From Pestalotiopsis fici W106-1 (taxonomy: Eukaryota; Ascomycota; Sordariomycetes; Amphisphaeriales; Sporocadaceae): DNA of 64,000 nt. The position numbers and the translations under genes were made by a program. Below, piece after piece: positions 1-11,651 of this stretch (positions are counted from its first letter, which is position 1; each line of letters opens with the position of its first letter). The stretch lies in the NCBI RefSeq assembly GCF_000516985.1, contig NW_006917091.1, positions 3,245,022 through 3,309,021 on the forward strand, written 5' to 3'. Below the pieces are notes generated by a model that saw only the letters and a list, made by a program, of their open reading frames with translations, had not been told where the DNA came from and ran no database searches.

Positions 1-1787
1 CACCGCCGTTAAGTCTCAGTGGATTCCGGGGAAGCAAAACCTTGCTTTTTCAAACACGCATGTTTTTTTTTTCTCCTTCGGGCTTACCCGCCAAGCTATC
101 GTCCCCGTGGCCATTGAAATTTCAAGCATTCTTTTTCTTAACAAAATGAACAAAGCCGATACGGGGGCGGCGCACGTTTCACCTGAGGAAATTCCTTCTT
201 TTTGGTTTAAGTCCTTGCATGCCTGCCTCGGCTCCTATCTCCGAGCAAGCGAGGGTGACTATGCAGGAACAAAAACGTCCCATGATCATGATCACCGCTT
301 ATTCCCCCCGCCCCCTTCCCTTTCTCTCTACATACTACTCTTCGTGATACCACAGTAGCTCATTTGCAGCATCCCATCAACGTTGCACTCTAGCCTCGAC
401 TTGCATGAACAGTGTTTAGTAGATCATATATACCTGTGGAGATGGCCGCTGTCAAGATGACGTGACACTAATGAGGTACCAGTGGCCGATGTTACGGAAC
501 AATAATAATCGACATAACCCCTTTCCAGTGCCAGCATTCCTTTGGTTGGAGAAATGTTTAGGGTGCAATCGATAAAAATTTCAATCCTCCGAAAATTCAA
601 TCTGTTTATATTGATTTATTGATCAGCTTGGGGCCTAACGTCTATATAAGCCTCGGGGTGCCGAGATGCAAATTTAAAATAGTGGCAGGAGGGAGGAGGA
701 AAAAAAGACATGTGCCGCATCTCCACCTTATAAACACAAAGATTGAAATTGGTCCGCGTTTAGATTTAGTCTTTGCATCTTGATATATTATTCTGGCGAG
801 ACCACAGACTATTGAATTGTCCATCTATCTTGGCTACCTGGCAAGTATCGTGATTTGAAAGACTAGAGCCCGTGCCACTTGGAGTATGTAGACCCTTGTC
901 CACTGCCTCAGTCGATTTCCCACTACTATTGGAACGATGCAATATAGCTATATATGTTTTCATGCTTCCATGTGACTGACAGACATGATATATCAGAAAA
1001 AAACTGTCATTTCTCACTAAATAAAAGACCAACATCCTTATGCACTCAGTGCTCAGACCCTTTGCTCAAGTGCATCAAGTCGAGGTATAGCAATTGGTGG
1101 ATGAATTGGCATTGCGCCTTTGGGGGGATCCGCGCAAAAGTGCTGGCCATGCTCGCTCCGTCCATTAGCACTGTGCGCCATTCTTGTCACGATCAAGGCA
1201 TGATATAGGCCGCGCAAACGAGTATAATCGCCAGTGTTGTGTATCTAGACTTTGGCCATGACTATGGCTATTAAAAAAGGCCAGAATGGACCAGAAAATA
1301 TGGAAATGTCGACGTTGACATCGTTTTGGACCCTTTTTGACCATGTTTTTGATGCCCATTTGAAACCTGTATTGGGGCTGCTACAAACTCATCTTTGGCT
1401 AAAAGATCAGTAAACTACATTCAATATGTTCGTAGCGATCCATGTTATCTGGGAAATGTTTCTTATGATACATAGTCGATGTTGTGGTTGAATGCGGTGT
1501 CAATTTCTGCCGTCGAGCCGTGATTTTGTGTGGACCGAAAGCTACCGGAAACGACCGAAAGCGACCGAAAGGAACCGATCGGTCCCATTCGGGATCCAGT
1601 CGCCGTGCGCCGCATCTTCCGGCACCGTATTATCATCGCCGGCCGGATTTTCTTTTCTCGGCTCCCGGGCGCACATTTTTGAATTTGACTTGGTCCCTCG
1701 GTTCGTCTAGGCCACATTTTTCTCCCCCCCTCTGCAACACCCTTGACTTTCCCCGCCTTGTGAACTTCATTGACAAGATTTCTCACC
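1..1787. other. Intergenic/upstream region of the MYND gene
   Basis: I see no convincing gene here; all open frames are short, overlapping and lack family motifs. Pyrimidine-rich tracts (for example around 305-330) and a CT-rich stretch near 1720-1760 fit a promoter and 5' leader for the gene starting at 1788. A decamer-phased ACCG array at 1534-1583 is listed separately. Confidence 0.6.
1534..1583 (+). repeat. Five ACCG motifs at exact 10-bp spacing
   Basis: ACCG occurs at 1534, 1544, 1554, 1564 and 1574. The first four copies are followed by GAAA or GGAA-like bases (ACCGAAAG three times, ACCGGAAA once). The last is the palindrome ACCGATCGGT at 1574-1583. Ten-base spacing puts every copy on nearly the same face of the helix. 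The array ends about 205 bases before the MYND gene start, so a cis-regulatory array is plausible. A decayed tandem decamer repeat is the other explanation. Confidence 0.55.
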
Positions 1788-2870
1788 ATGTCGACCAAGC
1801 CTGAATCCTCGACAGCACAATCCGCAGATGCAGCAGCGTCCGCATCATCCTCGTCAACACCCACACCAAAGTTTAGCTGCGCAATTTGCAACTCCAAAGA
1901 TGCCAAGACCTGCGCAGGCTGCAAAAGCACCGCATACTGTGGCAAGGCTTGCCAAAAAGCAGACTGGCCATGCCACAAGTTGCTCTGCTCTACCCTTGCC
2001 AACGAGGAGTTCGAAAAAGACCGCCCTGATGATTCCATTCGCGCCGTAGTATTCCCAACCGACGAAGACAAGCCGGTCCTTCGTTACTTTGCCGTAAAGG
2101 GCTGGGTTGAGGGCTTATATGATGCAGCGGGAGAGGTCCTCGATGAATACGATAACCAAGAGTTTGTCAAGATGGTGGCCGATGCCTTGAGCGATGAAGA
2201 GGATAGTTATATTCAGCCGAGACCGTACGCCTACATCAAAGTCAACAAGGTCCGGGGGTATCGCGATACCGAAAGTGTGCTCGAGGTCTGGACACAGCTG
2301 TGGTACCCCGAGGCCCTTCCCAACCAGTCCATCCTCAAGGCCGCGGGCGGCAAGACGAAATACCACCCATGGCACCGCAGCGTCATGATTGTCGCCATGA
2401 CCAACCCCAAGACGGACGAGCGCGGCGAGATGGTGTATAAGGACATGTCGCTTCGCGACTTTCGCGACGCCGTGGATTGGCTGGCGGATTTTAACAACCC
2501 CTCGCGAAAGGACGATGCGCCGGCGAATGCCGAGGAACGATACTATCAGCTCAATAGGTTTGCGTACGCAGACCATTTCGCGAGGAAAGCCAGAGAGAAC
2601 GGGAAAGGTGAGGACAAGGAGTCTTTATACAGAGATGCTGACAGACGTCGGTGGGAGGAACAAGCAGAAGAAATGCGCGGTTCATCGGTAAGCGAATTTT
2701 GAATCTTCTCATTTATTACAATATGTTTTGGATACAAACACTTGATGTCAATTGAATTGCTTTGTCCCCTCCTCATGTCAAGATACCTACTCATAACAGG
2801 CATGGCGAAATATTACCAACTGACATTTCAATAGTGGGAGGCTTATTACAAAGACTACAACTCACTCTGA
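1788..2870 (+). CDS. MYND-type zinc finger protein
   Basis: The product is predicted at 311 residues. The start is the ATG at 1788 in a good context (TCACC before it). A single intron, 2688-2834 (GTAAGC...ATAG, CTGAC branch just upstream), joins in phase 0 to a short last exon of 11 residues ending in YNSL. An Ala/Ser-rich leader of about 30 residues precedes a MYND finger at residues 31-67, with the Cys/His pattern starting C31-x2-C34 and ending H63-x3-C67. The rest is charged and has no motif I recognise. MYND fingers are usually protein-protein interaction modules, so the role may be regulatory; the partner cannot be told. Without splicing, the frame would end at 2702. It converges on the HET-domain gene. 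Confidence 0.88.
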
Positions 2871-3141
2871 GATTTCCCATGGCGCTTTCCTTTCTTTCTT
2901 GATTACGCGTGAGTACGGGTAACACTCATGTCAGACTCAGGGCACCAGATTTCTTTCCTAGGGCTCCGAAGAAGTAGGCAAACATAAATATATTATGATT
3001 TTTCTCTTTCAATTAATTGGGAATGACCTGGATCATCTCCATATAGTGTCGGGATCGTTTCGAGTGTATGAGCAGATAAAGTCCGACTACTTCTTGCTTT
3101 TAGCAGAACCAGCAATAATCACCGCCTGAAACAGTTAGCAG

Positions 3142-5314
3142 TCAGCTCATATTGAGTATGCATTGAAGGTACTTGCCTGATGTCTTGAAACGGTACTGGA
3201 ACCTCGTGTTGTTGTGAGCAATGGGAACCCAGAAAAAAGGGTTTATTATGACTGTCGTGGTTCCTCGTATCCGAAATACTTTAGAAGATGGCGGATCGTT
3301 GTCATCTAGGTGCTCCAGCAACTTTTCCTGAAGCCTCTGGGACACGCGGCCTGATGTAGATTCCACATACCAATGACGATTATCATTGGTAGTTCGCGCC
3401 AGGTGCTCCAATTGGTTCAATGTGAACTCGCATGAAAGAGAACTCAATGGTGAAAAGACTTGCTTCGTGTTTAGAGGTCCCAGACAAAGGCACGTCAGCT
3501 CGTCATCTCCCTTGCCATACGATCCGAGCAAGAGTGGTCTCCCAGCAGCGATTTCAGTGCAGATGGCGGTAATTATTTTCCAAGGTTCATGGTCCGTGAA
3601 GTTTACGTACCCAGAGAATACTTGTGCTGGCCATGGTCTCATTTCTAGCGACCACTCTTGGATTGCCAACATGTGGTGTACCAACTCGCCTGGGGATTTT
3701 ATAGGTCGAAACATCCGTAGGGTAATCATAATGGCCAAGAGGTCATGACGGCCAGATCGACAAAGTGTCCGCAAAAGTAATTGTAGACGCAGAGTCGGGT
3801 CCTGGTGCATTTGCATTTGTTTTGCAATGCCTTGAAATCCTCGATACTCTGAAATCTCCCACATGAATCCCTTTGTTGCCAGCTTTCCATCTAGCACTAA
3901 GGCCTTGCACGATTGTCCTCCCATTGAATTTAGCGCATGCGAGAATTCGAACTGCGTGCTGAGATCTTCCAAACTAAGTTGGTTGCTTGGTAGCCAGGAA
4001 ACCAAGCCGCGATTGGCCGTGTTAGCCAATTCTTGTACAAGCTCATGTAGACTGCTGAACAAGGGATTGACGTTGCCATTATATAGAGCCAACGCCAGGG
4101 CGCAGGCGGTGAATCCAAGTTGCAATTTTACAGCCTTGGTTCTGTCGATTCGTTGCTCAAAATCTGCCAAGTTCCCAAGCATGGCCAATTTATCCGAAAC
4201 TTTTAGGCATTCCTTGTACGCGAGGAGTCTGACAGCTTCAAATATGGGCATTTTTGGCATGCCGTCAGTGCTGAATGTCTCATTAGCTCCTGGGGAACTA
4301 GATCTTTTTAGCCATGACTACTGTCAGGGCATTTGAAAACTGATCTTACCATTCTTGTTGAAATTGACGATACCCTGTAAGAAGAGCAAAAACAGTAGCT
4401 GGCATGACAGGAGGATGAGAAAAGCCCGACACCAGACCGTACAAAACTTTCGGAGAACCACCCGCCAGCATATTCAAATAGAGCGGCTGATTACCGCGCA
4501 GTACCCATTCTCGGGAGACATTTTGTTGGTCTTGAGCATCACGACTTTGGTTATACCTCTCCGTGAGTTCCCTCCACCAAGTGCCTCCGGTATCGAGAGA
4601 CTCGTGCCATCCAACCATGAAACGTAGCTGGTCGTACGTCGCGACTCCCATTTCTTGGGCAGCCCATGCACGCGTCCACCATGAATCTCCCATGACTCGC
4701 TCACGAAGAGTGACTTGGGCTCCATCTCCCATCTCTGCGAGCTTCTCTAGAGCATTGATATCCGCGCGATTTGTGACATGGTGGCCCAGTACAGCCAGCA
4801 CAATGGCGGCCTGTCGATACACGACGTGCATGCTCTGAATAGCCTGTGCCACTTCATCTTCATCTTCTTGGTCAATGCACTCTTGATCGATCCAAATCTT
4901 GCGAATTCCATGTGCGCGCGCAAATGCAAAAGCCCGTCGAAGGACGTCGATGGGAGCATTAACCGGCCTCCAAAACTTTTCTCCCGGTCGTCTTGGGGTA
5001 CCTGCCAAGATGTGGTGCTTGGCGGGAAGGACGCCCGACTTGTTCTCTGGCCAGCGATAGGAAATGGCGATATATGGCTCGGACAAGTCATCTAGACTAG
5101 TGCTCTCAATCAGCTCGTACGCATGGTCGGTATCCTCATGAGACACCTCAACTACGAAGCGAAGATGTTGAAGCCAGCCGTGATAAGAGGACTGGGGCTG
5201 CATCAGCGCTTGCGCCATTTCCATGTGAAGAAGCAGGCGGCCGCCTGTTGTTTGGTTCGGCCAGAGGTCAATCGATTGCAATGACTCAAAGCCATCGTAT
5301 ATCATGTCATTCAT
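3142..5314 (-). CDS. HET-domain (heterokaryon incompatibility) protein
   Basis: Exons are 5314-4350 and 4297-3142; the 52-base intron 4298-4349 joins TG|T in phase and restores one frame of about 706 residues. The first in-frame ATG is at 5314; upstream codons are open but begin only with TTG. The HET signature is clear: YIAISYRW near residue 81 and WIDQECIDQED near residue 141, followed by the WW-x-RAWxxQE region. HET proteins control non-self recognition and cell death after hyphal fusion; most copies in a genome have unknown partners. The C-terminal end is uncertain: a GC-AG intron (donor AG|GCAAGT at 3176, acceptor at 3126) would replace the last residues by a short tail ending at 3100. 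Confidence 0.85.
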
Positions 5315-5755
5315 GATGCAAGCGCAATGGATATCTAGGCAGTTGTGAAACTGTCGGCAAGATGTCCGAATCCATGGTTTGGATGAGGATCTCTTTATTG
5401 CAAAGCTGAAAGCAATGATAAGGCAGATATGCACTCGCCCTGCACTGCCGCAGTGGCGGACCAATCCTACTTGATGAATTGGAGTATTGGTGGTTGGTCG
5501 TCTTTCGCAGCCTTAGCTACAGCCTGTAGGTAAGCCACTAACTAGGTCAGAGCCAGCCAAGTAAAATCCGATCGCAACCCACCCAAGTGTTGGTGGATAC
5601 CTACCAGGTAGTTGCTAGGTACTCTCGATTCTCGTCGACGCCCACCCGAACAGAAACCCACGATGGCTTCACTATTAGGTAAAAATGGACCATCTTGCAT
5701 CAATATGTAGTTTCCTAAGCACACTTCTTTCAACAGCCCTCAGGAGTATTTGACA
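5315..5755. other. Intergenic: HET gene upstream region
   Basis: No gene is seen. It holds the promoter side of the HET-domain gene and a short AGGTA/TACCT-rich stretch near 5595-5625 with a CTACCAGGTAG palindrome. tRNA-Gly follows. Confidence 0.55.
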
Positions 5756-5826
5756 GCATTAGTGGTTTAGTGGTAAAATCCATCGTTGCCATCGATGGGC
5801 CCCGCGTTCGATTCGCGGCTAATGCA
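5756..5826 (+). tRNA. tRNA-Gly (GCC)
   Basis: The 71-base sequence folds as a cloverleaf. The acceptor stem pairs GCATTAG with CTAATGC, followed by discriminator A. The anticodon arm CATCG-TTGCCAT-CGATG gives anticodon GCC. The T arm is CCGCG-TTCGATT-CGCGG. No intron is needed. A run of five T at 5834-5838 is a likely Pol III terminator. Confidence 0.95.
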
Positions 5827-6269
5827 ACTTATCTTTTTGCATCTTTTTGAAGATGCCATAGTTGCAGACACGGCGCACCATGAGCACGGAAAGGAATCAA
5901 CAGCCCGGTCCTCCCTATGATTTTTGCGCCAGCAGCCGCTGCGTTGCTGCGAGTATAGGCGATTTTCGTAGTCCAGTCCGCTCGCAATGTTTGGCATCGC
6001 CATGCTGGCCAGCTTGGGTTTACTTGACAGTGCTCAATTATAATTGCTGATGAGACCAATCTTTTGCATCATTATATATACAAGTCTTGAACAAGTTCAT
6101 GGAGAAGAAATATTTGGCCAGAGACAGGATCGTGCAAGGGGTTAAACCTGGGTCTTCCACTCGAGAGTGTCAGTTTTGCGCAATGGGTTTTCCTGGTGAC
6201 TCCGGACGTGTTGCCATTGCACCAATCTGGCTTTTATTAGCTATTCGAAAGAATCACCTTCTGAAGATG
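5827..6269. other. Intergenic after tRNA-Gly
   Basis: Apart from the T-run terminator of the tRNA, I see nothing here. It ends at the stop codon of the minus-strand propeller gene. Confidence 0.55.
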
Positions 6270-7454
6270 TTAAAATCCAAGGGCATCCTCAAAATCTTGC
6301 CATTTGCTACCAACGGGCTGCACAAGAGTATAACTCGCCCCAGTCTGGTTCATCTCCTGCACACCGGTGACGAGATACAGCGGCGTCAACTCGCCATCAT
6401 TGCTAAAGAAGAGCTTGGGCCGCTCCCGACGCTTAAAGAGCTGTGTCGATCCATCGGTGAAGTTGACGGTCGAGTTGAATGCCTCCTGTTGCTTGAACGT
6501 CCAGGGCCCCGTCAAGTTCCTTGCAAACATGTGCGCGCCCACCCGCGGATACTTTTGCCCGTCTTCCTCGACGATATCAATCATCCAGTGCGCAAGAAAG
6601 TGCCAGTTGCCGCGTTTGTCGTGCCAGAGGAACGGATCTTCGGTCCAGGTCGGGCTGTACTCGGTCGTGTTCCACTGCTGCTGGTACAAGAGCTCGTAGC
6701 TGCCGTTCCAGTGATCACCAATGAAGATGGCGTCGTCCTCGATGCCGAGCGCAATCTGGCTCGTCGGATTCTCTGCCGTCCATAGTGGCCAGGGCGCGGG
6801 ATTTGTGGACTGAGGATCCATAGAGCTGAGAATCAATTCAAAAGGCGTCCAGGGCCCGTGAGGATCATCGGCACTTGAGACAGAAATGTTATTCGGCCAT
6901 CGCGTATTGGATATAGACTGGCACTTGGTAGCCTCTGGCGCGTCAACCCCAATCGTATATAGTAGATACTTTTGGTCTGCCGGACTGAAAAAGACGTAGG
7001 GGTTGTGACGAAAAGGCTCCGTAACGGCTTCGGCGTAGAGGTATGGGCCTTGCGGTCCGGTCCTCGACTCGGCGCGGGCGATAAAGGACGAAGGTCGCCA
7101 GCCCGACAGGCCACAGCCGTGCGCAAACTGCGAGGTGAACATGTGGAACAATCCCGAGTCATTGGGATCCTGCACGATGGAGCCGCACCATGACGAGTTC
7201 CCGTACGAGCCAAAGTCATCTGCATTCTGGACCGTTGTGTGGTTGTAACCTGTTCCTCTTGTCGCGGGCGCGAGGTCTAGTCGGCCGCAGTCATCACCAA
7301 ACCATCCTGGATCACAGCTGCACGTGTTGGGTTCATCGCTTGTATCGGCGGCGACACAAAGCCCGTTCAGACTACAATCATCGTCGGTTTCGCAAGCTCG
7401 CGCTATGTGCGCGACAGCAAGGCCGAACATGAGGACATTGCGAAGGGATTGCAT
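6270..7454 (-). CDS. Secreted EGF-like + five-bladed beta-propeller (GH43-like) protein
   Basis: This is an intronless 394-residue protein. It has a signal peptide (about residues 1-20, ending ARA), then a Cys-rich EGF-like module at about 21-57 (six Cys, with CSCDPGWFGDDC), then a beta-propeller-like domain rich in aromatic residues and N-glycosylation sequons. Segments such as SIVQDPNDSGLFHMF, NPYVFFSPADQKYLLY and DPFLWHDKRGNWHFL read like blades of the GH43/GH117 five-bladed fold, in which Asp/Glu residues act on glycosidic bonds. Extracellular glycan binding or hydrolysis is inferred; the substrate is unknown and I cannot assign the catalytic triad. It lies upstream of a sugar transporter on the opposite strand. 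Confidence 0.8.
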   Translation of the reverse strand: MQSLRNVLMFGLAVAHIARACETDDDCSLNGLCVAADTSDEPNTCSCDPGWFGDDCGRLDLAPATRGTGYNHTTVQNADDFGSYGNSSWCGSIVQDPNDSGLFHMFTSQFAHGCGLSGWRPSSFIARAESRTGPQGPYLYAEAVTEPFRHNPYVFFSPADQKYLLYTIGVDAPEATKCQSISNTRWPNNISVSSADDPHGPWTPFELILSSMDPQSTNPAPWPLWTAENPTSQIALGIEDDAIFIGDHWNGSYELLYQQQWNTTEYSPTWTEDPFLWHDKRGNWHFLAHWMIDIVEEDGQKYPRVGAHMFARNLTGPWTFKQQEAFNSTVNFTDGSTQLFKRRERPKLFFSNDGELTPLYLVTGVQEMNQTGASYTLVQPVGSKWQDFEDALGF

Positions 7455-9642
7455 ACTGAGACATTTGCGGTTGGTAGTTCCTCAGCGCGTATCACTGATT
7501 GACAAGACTGAGCTGCCGTGGTTGACACACGGCGATATCATAATTGGAGGTAGCTTGGCACAAAATGAAAGTTGTGTATATCTCTTCCCCTCATTCGCGT
7601 ACATATCTACGCCGATCACACGGAAGAAATATCACCAATGTGACTTTATCCAGACAATTGCAGTCTGCGTTGCTTCATGCATCAGTGATACGAGAACTGT
7701 GGAATGGTTTTTCCAGGCAATCGACAGGGCATTGCAAGTTGCCACTCGAACTGTATGTGCATCGCCTGCATAACACAACATGAGCTGATTCGTATGGCCA
7801 GATTGAATCCATCAGAAAAAATACAAAGCAGTGTTCAATGTTGCTGCAGCACCATTCAAATCTTGATGAAGCAATCTGCCAAACTCATACTTACTGGGCT
7901 ACACATGAGCGCACCAAGGACTGAAGTCGACTCATGCTAGGACCAAGAGTCTTCACTTGTCATGATTAATGAATTACATGCCGCTTATCCACAGATCACG
8001 CATCGGCCGGAAAAGTCAGCCTAGCCTCGCTCTCATTCCTGGAAAATCGTCTTGAAATTGACAATAATGTGGAGGATTATGCAAGCGCATGCATGGAACT
8101 AGATGCGTGAGTAGACACCCTGACTAGAAGATTGAACCGGCCTGCTGGATTCCAATCTGGCATAAGTATTGGTCAGAATAATTTAGTTGCTTTAGACCTA
8201 GTCATTGATGTTGTATTTATGGTGTGTCATGGTTTCATAACTAGTAGTTACCCTGTATCAACCCATGAGAAAGCAAAGTGTGGGATGTGTACTATACTGG
8301 CCTGATTCGGAATCATTGACTTGGTCGTAGTTGAGCTCAATCTGCCGGTTCTGGATCCTACTGTGTACGAAAGGGTGACTCCTGAATCAATAAAGCAGGA
8401 CTTTTCTGCCATTCACCGCTGCGGGATGTATGATGGATTCTTCTTTGACCATACCTTTTGCTAATCGGTCTCGCGTTCCTCAGCCCATGTCGAGATCCGA
8501 TAGCGCCAATGTCGAGTCACCGGGTCAATCGGGACGCCTGACAAACATTGTGCTGATTATCAGATAGAATTGGATCATTGGATCCCAAATGGCCCTTGTC
8601 ACAGGCTTACGTTGGTCTTCTTTTCAGCCTCCTTTCGGATACGAAAGCTTGTCACGGACTAAGAGAAATCCTGTCAAGCCTGCAAGCTTGTTCAAAAGGA
8701 ATTGGGTGCTACGGTTATGTGCGCCGAGAACACCGTCCATCTTCCCTCCACGTCGACGTTACCCCAGCTGACGGAAGAATTACGATTGGTGGAAGTTGGA
8801 GATTCCGGGGAACCTGGGGAGAGGCGGCACCCCCTGTAGCACCTATGGTAGGGACTAGTTGGGGACTAGATCCTGGGCCATGTGGCTTCCACAATATGGG
8901 GGAGACTATCCGAGATTGGTTCCTTACTCGCAGCAACAAATCGAAGTCGTTCCCGACAGTTGCAAGTTGCATCCGAATTAGAGAAGCGACGGAATTTTTG
9001 GTGGTCGCTACGGTCAGCAACGGCGCTATCCCACTGAAACGAGCTGGTTGGTTTCTGGGGGACAGAGCTGAGGGATTTGGAGACTGTGGGGGAATAGCTC
9101 TCCTCCCTTGTCCCCGAAGGCGGTCTATCGACTGAGAAATGGCCTGGTCTCCTGTCTCCTTGGGGAAGCACCCGCTCTCTCCACGATTTCCACATTGTCT
9201 AGGAGAATTTCCCCAGCTGGGGCGGATTCCAGCCCATCAGACTAGTTGGTTATTCCTGTTGCAAGCGAGACGACAGACTGAACTCTGAACGCCTGGCCCG
9301 TACCGTAGAAGCGAGGAGCCACGCACAACCAACCTGCCTTGGAGGTGTAGTGCGAGTCTTGACTGGCCCAGACCCATGTGCCAACCCCGGACGTAATCAA
9401 TGATACTCGCTTTATCTGGGGATCCAATCACGTTGAAAGAGCATCTTGCATGGGCATTTATATCTTGTGGTGCACGCCCAAATAATAATCTATCCCGACT
9501 TTTCTCTTTTTCTGTCGGCTTGGGAGAGGAAGACTTCTTTATTTGCCTCTGTACACGATCGCGGTGAAAGTCTTGTTTTCTGTGTCTCGCTACTATACCC
9601 GATTATACGAGAGACGGGCTTTTGCCTGTTTAGACCGCCAAG
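7455..9642. other. 2.2-kb divergent intergenic region before the sugar transporter
   Basis: This separates the divergently transcribed propeller and sugar transporter genes. A non-ATG open frame at 8578-9135 shows no domain and no homologous-looking segment. The right half is unusually rich in CreA-type hexamers, listed separately. A TATA-like ATTTATATC near 9450 and a CT-rich tract near 9500-9530 suit a core promoter. Confidence 0.6.
8762..9421. promoter_or_regulatory. Cluster of CreA/CRE1-type SYGGRG sites
   Basis: At least nine hexamers match SYGGRG on one strand or the other: 8762, 8805, 8814, 9055, 9086, 9211, 9217, 9385 and 9416. Two of them abut as the perfect palindrome CCCCAGCTGGGG (9211-9222). 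Chance expectation for this degenerate hexamer is roughly one per 256 bases on both strands, so about two or three here. CreA/CRE1 is the carbon catabolite repressor of filamentous ascomycetes. The cluster lies 220-880 bases before the sugar transporter start, so glucose repression of that gene is a reasonable inference. Confidence 0.5.
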
Positions 9643-11327
9643 ATGCCTACCAAGGAGAGAGTCTACAACTGGTAAGTTTGGTCGACTGCCCAAGCACCTC
9701 CAATACTAACAACAAGTCGAGGTATGTGTGCCTGGTTGCTGCCATGTGCATGGTGTTGTATGGCTACGATGCGTCCGTCTTTAATGCTGCACAAGGCTCG
9801 ACAAACTGGCTGGCATGGATGGATATCGACCCCGACAAGGACACTTATCTGCTCGGTCTGATCAACACTGCCTATACGATTGGAGCAATTGTAGCAGGTT
9901 GGTTCATGGGCGGTCCCATTGTATGTTATCCATCTAGGACGTTGTCCACACAGTTTATTAACTCACTTTTGACAGGCTGATTACTTCGGTCGCCGCGTCG
10001 GCATGGGCACTGGCTGCTTCGTCACTATTATTGCAACCTTCCTGCAGACATTTTCCCCCTACCACAAGCTTGGCTGCTTCATTGCCGGTCGTGTCATTAT
10101 TGGTCTGGGCCAGGGCATCGCCTTGACTGCAGGCCCCGTCTACATTAACGAGATGGCGCCGGCAGAGATTCGCGGAACCATCATGACCTTTTGGCAGCTC
10201 AACTACTCTGTCGGTTCATTCATTGCCTACTGGATTGCCTTTGCCACTGGCAAGTACAAGGCTAGGCTTGGCGAATGGGACTGGAAGATGGTTGTCATCT
10301 TTCAAATGCTCGTTCCCATCATTGTCCTCGTCCTCTTGCCATTCCAGCCCGACTCCCCTCGATGGTACATCAAGCGCCACAACAATATCGAGGCGGCACG
10401 AAATGTCCTCCGAAAGATCCGCAACACGGAACAGGAAGTGGAAGACGAGATTCTGGCCATCCGTGAAGCTATTGAATTCGAAAAGGAGGCCATTAGCAGC
10501 AACTACTCGGCTCTCTTCAAGGACCCTTCGGTTCGCAAGCGTCTCTTCCTTGCTTTCATCATGAACATGGGTCAACAACTCACTGGCCAGGGAACCCTCA
10601 ACTCGTGAGTCTGGCTCTCAAATACCCTCTTCTAGCACATGCTAATAATCGCAGGTATTCCACCGCCATTTACAAGAAGATCTGGACGGATCACAACACG
10701 ATCAACCTCATCAATGCTCTGAATGCTACTTGCGGTATTCTATTTACCCTGAATGCCGCCTGGACTGCCGATAGATATGGTCGTAGATGGCTCCTGATGG
10801 TCGGAGCCACTGGCATGGCCGTGTGCATGCTGGTGGTGCCCGTGGTCGGCCTCGCCACGCCCACCGTCGACGGCGTCAAGTCGCAGTCGGTCGGCATCGG
10901 CATCGTCTTTTTGCTCTTCCTCTTTACCTTTTTCTACAAGCCCTCGTGGGGCGCCACAACCTGGATCTGGACCGCCGAGGTCTTTTCCGTCAACGTCCGC
11001 GCCCAGGCCGTCGGCATGTGCTCGCAGATGCAAAACGTTGCCAATACCATCTTTTCGCAGTTCTTCCCCACCTTTCTCACCAACACTGGTTTGAAGTGTC
11101 TCTTCTTCTTCATGGCCATGAACATCATCCTTGCCTTCTTTGTCTTCTTTTTCATTCCCGAGACCAAGGGTATCGCCCTCGAGGAGATTGATGTACTCTT
11201 TGGAGGACAAAACCACGTCGAAAAGGGTGGCAACATCTTGGGTGTGCCAGATGCTCACCACGCTGCAGTGGGTACAGAGACTATAGAGGAGAAGCCGACT
11301 GTGCAATCACGGGAAATCCGTGTTTGA
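9643..11327 (+). CDS. MFS sugar porter (hexose transporter-like)
   Basis: There are four exons: 9643-9671, 9722-9920, 9976-10604 and 10655-11327, with all phases consistent, giving 509 residues. The first exon encodes only MPTKERVYNW and is recovered from its GTAAGT donor and TACTAAC branch. Sugar-porter hallmarks are present: YGYDASVFN in the first helix, DYFGRRVG after the second helix, PDSPRW in the central loop, DRYGRRW after helix 8, and PETKG after helix 12. Twelve hydrophobic segments are evident. The protein is a plasma-membrane proton-sugar symporter or facilitator by family; the substrate cannot be read from sequence. Upstream CreA motifs suggest repression by glucose. It converges on the AA7-type oxidase gene. 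Confidence 0.93.
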
Positions 11328-11651
11328 TCGTGTTCCAGGGGCGACATGAGGGAAAGGATCATCGTGAGGGTTATTGGAGGAAATGTATCATGATGCAACG
11401 GGATAGCTGGCTTTTACTATTCACCTAGAGTTGGTGTGCTTGTCACACCTATAGGGGTCATTCCGAGGACGAAATTCTACTGCATTTTTGAACAAGTCAC
11501 CATGCGTTGTCCCGTGTCTACGTGCTATGTAAAATAATGCATTACTATCAATACTAGCTCTCGATTTCATACGTGTTCTCTCTTTTCCCCCAAAATGCCA
11601 CACCAATTGATTCGCAGCCCTTCAACTGTAGTCCACCACTGTGCTGGGGGA
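11328..11651. other. Convergent intergenic spacer
   Basis: The 3' ends of the sugar transporter (+) and the FAD oxidase (-) face each other here. No gene or repeat is seen. Confidence 0.55.

Noticed and set aside
8578..9135. A 185-codon plus-strand frame upstream of the sugar transporter
   Set aside because: It begins with TTG rather than ATG, shows no domain, and overlaps the CreA motif cluster.
10740..11306. A 188-codon minus-strand frame opposite the sugar transporter
   Set aside because: Asp/His/Gly-rich shadow of codons for hydrophobic helices; no start context or motif.
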